Shown here: positions 56,787 to 64,000 of the stretch, in pieces | Numbering within the stretch: position 1 is the stretch's first letter | Layout: each line of letters begins with the position of its first letter | Origin: Prolixibacteraceae bacterium | GTDB lineage: Bacteria > Bacteroidota > Bacteroidia > Bacteroidales > Prolixibacteraceae | NCBI GenBank assembly: GCA_018648265.1 | Contig: JABGRN010000006.1 | Span: 44,845 to 108,844, forward strand | Direction of reading: 5' to 3' | Length of the DNA stretch: 64,000 nt | Made by a program: the position numbers and the translations under genes | The notes under the pieces: generated by a model | What the model saw: the letters and a program-made list of their open reading frames with translations, nothing else | Database searches by the model: none | What the model was told of the DNA's origin: nothing

Positions 56787-59700
56787 ATGAAAAAAAACAC
56801 AACGCAAAGTTCTTTGCTAAGTAAACGATTTTCGTTACTGGCAAAGTTATTTTTGGTTGGGATTTTTCTTATTTCTCAACTTGGGGCAATGGCCCAGCAA
56901 AAAACAATTACCGGAACAGTGGTTGGCGATGATGGGGTACCAATCCCCGGAGTTACTGTTTTTGTAAAAGGAACAACATCGGGTACTGTATCCGATATTG
57001 ACGGAAATTTTTCACTGACAAATGTACCTGAAAGTGCAACTCTGGCATTCTCATTTGTTGGTATGAAAACACAGGAAATTGTTGTTGGAAATCAAACATC
57101 AATAAATGTAACTTTGGCGGTTGATGCCATCGGTCTCGATGAGGTGATTGCCATTGGTTATGGTACGGCTCGTAAAAGTGACTTAACCGGAGCTATTGTT
57201 AACGTTAAGGCCGAAGAGCTTATTAAGTACCAACCTGCCAACGTTCAGGAATTATTACGTTCTGCAGTACCTGGATTAAAAGTGGGTTACAGCACCAGTG
57301 CAAAAAACACACCTGATTTTGAGGTTCGTGGTGACAACACAATTAAATCAGATGATGATGACGAAACATCTGCAAACCGCCCTTTGATTGTACTGGATGG
57401 TACTATCTTTAATGGTGACATTGCAGAAATCAATGTTAATGACATTGAAACTGTTGACGTATTAAAAGATGCCAGTGCCGCATCTATTTACGGTTCGCGT
57501 GCATCAAACGGTGTTATTGTATTTACTACTAAAAAAGGTGCTTTCGGTAAACCTATGATTAGGGTTTCAGGGAAATATGGTATTGTAACAAAAGGTGTAA
57601 GAAACGAAACCATGAAAGGCGAAGAAATGCTGGGATGGCTGGTTGACTTGCAGGAATCGCTTACCAACAATATTGGTGAGCCATGGTCTGAATTTGATGA
57701 TCCCCGTAAATTATCGGGTGGCGACCTTGATGCATGGAAAACCGCAAGTGGTATTGCCGGTGAATCTAACCAAGACGTAATAAACGGAAGGTGGTTGGAA
57801 ACATTGGGATTGGATAGCGATGAAATAATGAATTTCCAGGCAGGCAGGGAATTTGACTGGCAGGATTTCTTATTCACTACCGGTGAAAGGCACGATTATG
57901 ACGTTAGTATTTCAGGTCGTACCGAAAGAGTGTCTTATTACTGGTCCGTAGGAATGATAGACAGTGAAAGCGTTCAACTTGATGAAAAATACTCATCCAT
58001 TACATCACGTTTAAACCTTGAAGTTGAAGTTACTGATTTTTTGAGTACTGGGATTTATGCGAATTTTACTTACATGAACGAAGGTAACAGAGCTATTGAT
58101 GGTGGTGGGTACCGTACAGCTTCACCCTACGATAGCCCATGGGAAGCCAGAGTTTGGGGTGACCCGGACATTGTGGATACCGGTGGAGTATTCCGATACC
58201 CAAACGAATATTTGAAACAAAATCTTTCAGGTTCAAACCGGAGTAATTCTTACCTCTCATCCGCATATTATGAAAGGAATTACGACGAATACCGTATATT
58301 TCCAACCATGTTTGTCAAAGCAACTTTGCCATTTGGCATTACCATCGAAACCAAAATGACAACCCGATTGAATTTCAGAAAAAGATTTGAATATGAAGAT
58401 AGCGGAAACCCGGAATGGGGACATGGAGGAGAAGTACGCAGGCGACATAATCAAACCTTCGAATGGCAATGGGATAATATTTTAAACTGGACCAAGGAGT
58501 TTGGAGAACATCGTTTTAATGCAACCGGACTTATAAATGCAGAACGTAGCCAAAGTTGGTACACCGATGCACAAAATTCGAATTTGCAACCAACAGAAGC
58601 TTTAGGATTTCATGGTATTGGATTTGGTATTAACCCAATTGTAGGTTCTGATGACCAGGCCGTAACCAGAACAGCTTTAATGGGACGTGTTAATTATGGA
58701 TTCAGCAATCGTTACAACTTTTCAGCATCTATACGCCAGGACGGTTATTCCCGTTTTGGAGAAAACTATGTTCATGCTACCTTCCCTTCGGTTTCGGCAG
58801 CCTGGACAATTACCAATGAAGCCTTTATGTCTGCCAGGCCCGATTGGATGGAATTCCTGAAAATTCGTGCCAGTTGGGGCGTAAACGGTAACTCCAGTGG
58901 TCTTTCTTCGTATGCAGCTTATTCTAACTTGGATCGAAGTAAATACCTGAACTGGTCAGGAGGTTATTTCCCGGCAAACCGCTTAACAGTTGGAAGAATA
59001 GCTAATCCAAACCTGGCATGGGAGAAAAACGATGCCTTTAACCTGGCTCTTGACTATGGCCTTTGGGACGGACGAGTGAGAGGTTCATTGGATGTATATT
59101 CAGCGAATACAACCGATTTGTTGTTAAACAAAAAACTCCCGGTTTTAACTGGTTTTAACGAGATTACAACCAACGTGGGTAATTTGAAAAACACAGGTTT
59201 TGACTTATCTGTTAATACCATGAATGTTGATAACAATGATTTCACATGGACAACCAGTTTTAATGTAAGTTATAACAAAAATGAAATTGTATCCTTAACC
59301 GGAGAAGAGGTTGAAATGACCGATGCGGATGGGAATACCTATATGGCTGAACCGGATGATTTTGACAACGGATGGTTTATTGGTCAAAATAAAGATGTAA
59401 TCTGGAATTTTGAAATGGGAGATGTTTACACTACAGATGAAGCTGCTGAAGCTGCTGAGTGGGGATTAAAGCCCGGTGATTTCAGGATTATAGATCAGAA
59501 TAACGATGGTGTACTTAACACTGATGATAAAGTATTCCAGGGTTTATCTAAAAATCCATGGTACCTTACTTTAAGAAACGATTTTACCTATAAAAACTTT
59601 GATATGGGTATTGTCTTTTTAAGCAAATTAGGTTATAACGCAGGAAGTTCGTTGCCATTTAACGAAGACCAAACCTACATTAAAAACCACAACTGGTGGG

Positions 59701-59996
59701 CCAGTATTGACTACTGGATGCCGGATAACCAACTTAGTGATTTCGCCAGGATAAATTCAAATCGACTAAACAGTGATATGAGGATTTATGTGCCAAAAGA
59801 CTACTTACGTTTACAAAATTTATCTATAGGCTACAACCTTCCTTCTGATTTATTGGAATCTGTTAAGATAAGCCGTGCTCGTGTTGCATTTAATGCTGAT
59901 AACGTACTTGTACTTACTAAATGGTACGAGGGAGATCCGGAATCAAATGTTGAGATGCCAAGAACATTCTCCTTTAGTGTTGACTTTTCTTTCTAA
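56787..59996 (+). CDS. SusC/RagA-family TonB-linked outer membrane protein
   Basis: 'KTITGTVVGDDGVPIPGVTVFVKGTTSGTVSDIDGNFSL', plug 'VDVLKDASAASIYGSRASNGVIVFTTKKG'; start moved to MKKNTTQSS (56787). Confidence 0.97.
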   Translation: MKKNTTQSSLLSKRFSLLAKLFLVGIFLISQLGAMAQQKTITGTVVGDDGVPIPGVTVFVKGTTSGTVSDIDGNFSLTNVPESATLAFSFVGMKTQEIVVGNQTSINVTLAVDAIGLDEVIAIGYGTARKSDLTGAIVNVKAEELIKYQPANVQELLRSAVPGLKVGYSTSAKNTPDFEVRGDNTIKSDDDDETSANRPLIVLDGTIFNGDIAEINVNDIETVDVLKDASAASIYGSRASNGVIVFTTKKGAFGKPMIRVSGKYGIVTKGVRNETMKGEEMLGWLVDLQESLTNNIGEPWSEFDDPRKLSGGDLDAWKTASGIAGESNQDVINGRWLETLGLDSDEIMNFQAGREFDWQDFLFTTGERHDYDVSISGRTERVSYYWSVGMIDSESVQLDEKYSSITSRLNLEVEVTDFLSTGIYANFTYMNEGNRAIDGGGYRTASPYDSPWEARVWGDPDIVDTGGVFRYPNEYLKQNLSGSNRSNSYLSSAYYERNYDEYRIFPTMFVKATLPFGITIETKMTTRLNFRKRFEYEDSGNPEWGHGGEVRRRHNQTFEWQWDNILNWTKEFGEHRFNATGLINAERSQSWYTDAQNSNLQPTEALGFHGIGFGINPIVGSDDQAVTRTALMGRVNYGFSNRYNFSASIRQDGYSRFGENYVHATFPSVSAAWTITNEAFMSARPDWMEFLKIRASWGVNGNSSGLSSYAAYSNLDRSKYLNWSGGYFPANRLTVGRIANPNLAWEKNDAFNLALDYGLWDGRVRGSLDVYSANTTDLLLNKKLPVLTGFNEITTNVGNLKNTGFDLSVNTMNVDNNDFTWTTSFNVSYNKNEIVSLTGEEVEMTDADGNTYMAEPDDFDNGWFIGQNKDVIWNFEMGDVYTTDEAAEAAEWGLKPGDFRIIDQNNDGVLNTDDKVFQGLSKNPWYLTLRNDFTYKNFDMGIVFLSKLGYNAGSSLPFNEDQTYIKNHNWWASIDYWMPDNQLSDFARINSNRLNSDMRIYVPKDYLRLQNLSIGYNLPSDLLESVKISRARVAFNADNVLVLTKWYEGDPESNVEMPRTFSFSVDFSF

Positions 59997-60056
59997 ACCA
60001 ACATGAGGAAATTAAAGTTTAAATTAAAGAATTATTTAATGCTTAAAAATAAAGAG

Positions 60057-62129
60057 ATGAAAAAAATAAAAAATATCGCGGGATTGGTACTTGTCATACT
60101 GCTTACATTTACTATATCGTGCAACGAGGACTTTCTGGTGGAAGAACCAATGTCATTCCTTAGCCCGGAGAATACATTCAAGGATGCAGCTGGTTTGCAA
60201 TCTGCATTGGATGCAGCCATGTATCAAGTTTTTGACCAGGTGCAAGGTGATGGTAGGGAACTACAGTTCAATCACAATATGAGTGAAGTTACAGCTGTTA
60301 CTAAAACTGATGCCCAGGCTTCTTATGCCGACCTGGTAACTTATTTTACACCTTATAATGATAACCAGGCGCCAGCGGGTAGAAGTGTAGAATCCTACGA
60401 AAATGACTACAGAGGACTTAAAGCCGTTAATACGGTTATCGATTACATCGACCAACCTGAATGGGGAGGCGGAGATGCTGATCCTGAAAGGAATCACTTA
60501 TTAGGAAGTGCTTATTTTTTGCGTGGCTTCTTCTACATGCAGTTAACCATGCAATTCGGAAACGTTGCGTTCCCATTGAATGTTGTTTCTGAAGCACGCC
60601 AGGATTTTAAAGTGTTCAATATGCAGGGAATTTGGGATCAAATGATTACCGACCTGGAATATGCAGTAAAATGGGTAAAACCAATAAGTGAGTTGCCAAA
60701 AGGCCAAGCACCGAATGCTGCTGCAAGAATGTTGCTTGCCAAGTTTTATATCCTTAACGAAAGGTTTGCCGATGCCGAAGCACAAATGGACGCTGTTATC
60801 AACAGCGGCGAATCGCAACTGTTTACCGATGCGATGGTTGGTAGAGATTCGGTTATGGTTGGTAATCAGATAAATCCTTACCACGAAAAAGGTTGGGAAG
60901 GTAGTGGAAAAGCAGAGGAATTAATTCTTCCGGGAGCAAGTGCCATTGTAGCTGCCGATGCAATAAATGTTTTACATACAAATTATGATGGTGAACCTGA
61001 TCCATTCGGTGCAGAATTTGGTACTCAAAAATTAACAAATAAGGAGGGTATATGGTTGATGACAAATGCCCCTTTTCTAGATGGAAGAATAAGAGAGTCG
61101 GCCTCTGTTCGTAGCTGGGGGCCTAACTTTGGTACCAAAACATTCAGGGCTTTTACTCCCGATGGTAAAATTGGCTTTGAAGCCGACCAGGGTTATAAAG
61201 GTTTAATGATGCTGAAATGGGGCCGTGGCCAGGGTTTTTCCGGACCTACTAACTATGGTGAATATGAAATTTGGCAATATAATGGCGAAATGGATTATCA
61301 GGACTACCGCCATAAGCCGGGTAACTTCTTCTGGATGGAAGATTTGGTTTATGACTATGAACCGTTAAATGGTACTTCGCCTTATTACCGTAAAAATGCA
61401 CAGCTATGGGCTGACGACGGAACGCTTCTTTGCGAAGATACTCTTCGTTGCTGGTTTAGCTTCCCGCTGTATAAAAAGTGGGGGCAAAACTATGAAAGTA
61501 ATGTTAGAAGGCAGCATGGTGGAAGACAAAGCACTTATATTTTAAGAAAAGCTGAAGCTTATTTGATTCGTGCAGAAGCAAGATTCTGGCAAGGCGATTT
61601 GGCAGGGATGCTTGAAGATGTTAATATCATCCGCGAACGCGCCAATGCTAAAGTAACATTTACCATGGCAGATGCTCAGACAGCCGGCTTAAGTATGGTT
61701 ATGGACGAACGTGCCCGCGAATTGTATGGCGAGGAATTCAGGCACGATGAAATGGTGCGTTGGTCAGTAGCTTATGCCAAGACTGGAAAAAGTTGTTACA
61801 ACGGAAAAACTTATTCGATTTCCGGAAACGATATTGAAACATCATTATCGGCAAATAGTTTCTATTACGATAGGATGATGGAGAAAAATAATTACTTCAT
61901 CGAACAAACTCCATGGAAAACGTATCCGGATGTTAAATACAGAATAGAGCCAATGCACATTTGGTGGCCGGTTTACGAACCATTCCTTATTGGGAATGTT
62001 GGTGCCATTTTAAACCAAACAACAGGTTACGAAGGTTCTGCTGGGAATATTGAACCCTTAGTTCACGTTGTTCAACCAGCTGGTGTACCTAATGTAGATC
62101 CGCAATATGCCGTTGAACCACCAGAATAG
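60057..62129 (+). CDS. SusD/RagB-family outer membrane lipoprotein
   Basis: Lipobox 'VILLTFTISCNEDFL'; 'RKAEAYLIRAEARFWQGDLAGMLEDVNIIRERA', 'MDERARELYGEEFRHDEMVRW'. Confidence 0.96.
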   Translation: MKKIKNIAGLVLVILLTFTISCNEDFLVEEPMSFLSPENTFKDAAGLQSALDAAMYQVFDQVQGDGRELQFNHNMSEVTAVTKTDAQASYADLVTYFTPYNDNQAPAGRSVESYENDYRGLKAVNTVIDYIDQPEWGGGDADPERNHLLGSAYFLRGFFYMQLTMQFGNVAFPLNVVSEARQDFKVFNMQGIWDQMITDLEYAVKWVKPISELPKGQAPNAAARMLLAKFYILNERFADAEAQMDAVINSGESQLFTDAMVGRDSVMVGNQINPYHEKGWEGSGKAEELILPGASAIVAADAINVLHTNYDGEPDPFGAEFGTQKLTNKEGIWLMTNAPFLDGRIRESASVRSWGPNFGTKTFRAFTPDGKIGFEADQGYKGLMMLKWGRGQGFSGPTNYGEYEIWQYNGEMDYQDYRHKPGNFFWMEDLVYDYEPLNGTSPYYRKNAQLWADDGTLLCEDTLRCWFSFPLYKKWGQNYESNVRRQHGGRQSTYILRKAEAYLIRAEARFWQGDLAGMLEDVNIIRERANAKVTFTMADAQTAGLSMVMDERARELYGEEFRHDEMVRWSVAYAKTGKSCYNGKTYSISGNDIETSLSANSFYYDRMMEKNNYFIEQTPWKTYPDVKYRIEPMHIWWPVYEPFLIGNVGAILNQTTGYEGSAGNIEPLVHVVQPAGVPNVDPQYAVEPPE

Positions 62130-62318
62130 GCTCTTATTTATTAATTCATCTGTTGGCTTCAGCCATCAGATGAATTAAAATCTATTTAAAATAAAGTACT
62201 TAACCAAATGAATGATGAATAAGGTAGTAATCAGGAAAGTCTTTATTATTTCCTGATTATTAGCAAGTTTTTTTCATAAGATTACCATAAATGGTAAATT
62301 TAGTTTGGTTATTTTGTA

Positions 62319-62343
62319 AGGGTGTCGATATTCGACACCCTTT
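62319..62343 (+). terminator. Terminator hairpin agggtgtcgatattcgacaccct
   Basis: Perfect inverted repeat plus ttt downstream of susD. Confidence 0.75.
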
Positions 62344-62404
62344 CTAATTTTACTCAATCACTCAAACAATAAAACCTTGATTGTTCAAACTTTCACTTTT
62401 AAAG

Positions 62405-62433
62405 TTTGATTCTATTTAAAATAATTATTTTTG
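62405..62433 (+). promoter_or_regulatory. Putative promoter (TTTG-N17-TATTTTTG) of the serine-hydrolase-fold gene
   Basis: TTTG at 62405-62408, TATTTTTG at 62426-62433. Confidence 0.45.
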
Positions 62434-62470
62434 CGATTGCGTATTAAATAATATATCAAAATATTGGCAA

Positions 62471-63592
62471 ATGAAACAAATTTTTTCTCTATTAATTTTA
62501 GTCGCAATTTTATTGGCTTTTGGGGCTTGCGAAAAAAAACAAGCTAATATAATTTACGACAAATCGTACATCGATGAAATAAAACTGGCGCGAAAAGATA
62601 TTGCTCTTTATGTTGCAAGAAATTCTATTCCGGGTGCAACCTTTGCAATTGCAAAAGAAAATGAAATAATCTATTCCGAGGGAATGGGATATGCATCGAA
62701 AGAATTGGATGTACCAATGACACGTGAAAATAAACTTAGGATTGGTGATGTTTCACAATTATTTACTTGTGCGATTTATTTGAAATTGGTAGAAGAAGGA
62801 GTTTTACACCCTGATTCTACAGTTCAACATTATATCCCTAATTATCCGGCGACAGAATATAAACTCGCTATAAAACGTTTGCCATATCATACCTCAGGGA
62901 TCAGAAAGGAAAATCTCAGAGAAGGTGACTTGCCTGGACTAAATATTAGTATTCAAAAAGGGCTCGAAAGTTTCAAGAACCATGAACTAAATTCACCTCC
63001 GGGGTGGTACGAGGAAGTGAGTATGTTCAATACCAATCTTCTTGGGGCTGTAATGGAAAGAGCTACTAAGAAAAAATTCCCGGTATTGTTAAAAGAATAT
63101 ATTACGGACACTCTGCATTTGACTAATACAGTAGTTGATGACCCTTCTGCTACCATTAAAGGCCGGACAAATTTTTACGATCAAAATATGATGGGGCAAT
63201 GTATTAACGCACCTTTCAGAGATATGAGGTACAAGGCTCCTTACGAAGGTATTTTATCAAATGCCGAAGATTTAGTAAAATTTGGTATGGCTATTTTAGA
63301 ATCCGATTATTTTGGTGACGAATTTGAGGAAAAATATTTTGAACCGATTGATCTTTACGAAGGTCATAAATCGAATTTGGCCAATGGTTGGATGTTTAGG
63401 CTAGACAAACAGGGAAGATTAATGTACGGAAGTAGTGGTAGCGTTAACGGAGGTGGAGCTGCAATACTTATTTATCCGGAATACAAATTGGTTATCGCAT
63501 GTGCCATGAACCTAACAGTAGGCATCGATAATTTGCCTGTAGTTGATATTGCTAGCCATTTTTTACAAGATCATGGATCTGAGGGAAAGTAG
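62471..63592 (+). CDS. Serine hydrolase / class C beta-lactamase-fold lipoprotein, probably catalytically inactive
   Basis: Lipobox 'ILLAFGACEKK'; fold landmarks 'LRIGDVSQLFTCAIYLKLVEEGVLHPDSTVQHYIPNYP', 'YHTSGI', 'MFNTNLLGAVMERATKKKF', 'MYGSSGSVNGGGAAILIYPE'; active-site residues substituted. Confidence 0.85.
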   Translation: MKQIFSLLILVAILLAFGACEKKQANIIYDKSYIDEIKLARKDIALYVARNSIPGATFAIAKENEIIYSEGMGYASKELDVPMTRENKLRIGDVSQLFTCAIYLKLVEEGVLHPDSTVQHYIPNYPATEYKLAIKRLPYHTSGIRKENLREGDLPGLNISIQKGLESFKNHELNSPPGWYEEVSMFNTNLLGAVMERATKKKFPVLLKEYITDTLHLTNTVVDDPSATIKGRTNFYDQNMMGQCINAPFRDMRYKAPYEGILSNAEDLVKFGMAILESDYFGDEFEEKYFEPIDLYEGHKSNLANGWMFRLDKQGRLMYGSSGSVNGGGAAILIYPEYKLVIACAMNLTVGIDNLPVVDIASHFLQDHGSEGK

Positions 63593-63862
63593 AAATAGAA
63601 TTGCCATAGCAATTATTTAAATCCTTTGCTAAAACTGATATAAAAGGAATTCATAAAAAGTAATATTTTAGAATAGAAATTAGCTTTTTATAGAAACCGA
63701 CCTAACTTGATTTAAAATATTATTTTGATTCTTGTAATCGGGTGTACTTTTTTGGGTATTTGAAAAGGTAATGTGCAAATAATATCAAATAAAAATCTGG
63801 CTCACTACTGAGCCGGATTTTTTCGTTTGGTGATTTAATTTATGTTTGGTTAGTTAGCAGTA

Positions 63863-63893
63863 AAGGGTGTCCGTCGGCAGACGGATACCCTTC
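63863..63893. terminator. Terminator-like hairpin aagggtgtccgtc-ggca-gacggatacccttc
   Basis: Inverted repeat followed by T-rich tract. Confidence 0.6.
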
Positions 63894-64000
63894 TGTTTTT
63901 ATGGGTATTGGAACTCTTCACCGGTAAAAATTCCAATGTTCGATCCTTTCTTGTTTTAATTTTTGGGACACCTTAGATATACAGCGCATTGTAAGGCGCT

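Overview
The window is a chromosomal segment of a Bacteroidota bacterium. The TAnnTTTG promoter elements, SusC/SusD pair, GldE/LptC/PpiD gene block, BlaI/M56 pair and gliding-type C-terminal domain suggest a Marinilabiliales/Prolixibacteraceae-like lineage (inference). Most of it is ordinary core and accessory metabolism: FtsX-type permease, PAS-LuxR regulator, DUF4954-glmS, fabD, ppiD-gldE-lptC-TPR-OMP-coaX-nadC-nadB, an RND efflux operon, a BrnT/BrnA-like toxin-antitoxin pair, Tat-type Gfo/Idh/MocA enzymes, and an RprXY-like two-component system. The right end carries a peptidoglycan-salvage-like locus: GHL10/DigH-like glycosidase, NagK-like kinase, MurQ, SusC/SusD and a serine-hydrolase-fold lipoprotein. 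The strongest leads are: (1) a BlaI/M56 locus whose 1357-aa M56 protein carries two carboxypeptidase-D-like repeats, two TonB-C-like segments and six SusC-plug-like motifs, next to a mosaic gene built from pieces of both neighbours; (2) three operator-like palindromes at exact 20-bp spacing overlapping a predicted blaI promoter; (3) a beta-lactamase-fold protein after SusCD in which the SxxK, YxN and HxG catalytic residues all appear to be replaced; (4) four TTAAC direct repeats at 10-11 bp spacing upstream of a gene divergent from an OmpR-family system; (5) a frameshifted MazG-like gene. No tRNA, rRNA, CRISPR array, prophage or IS transposase was recognised. All homology calls come from reading the translated sequence, not from searches.
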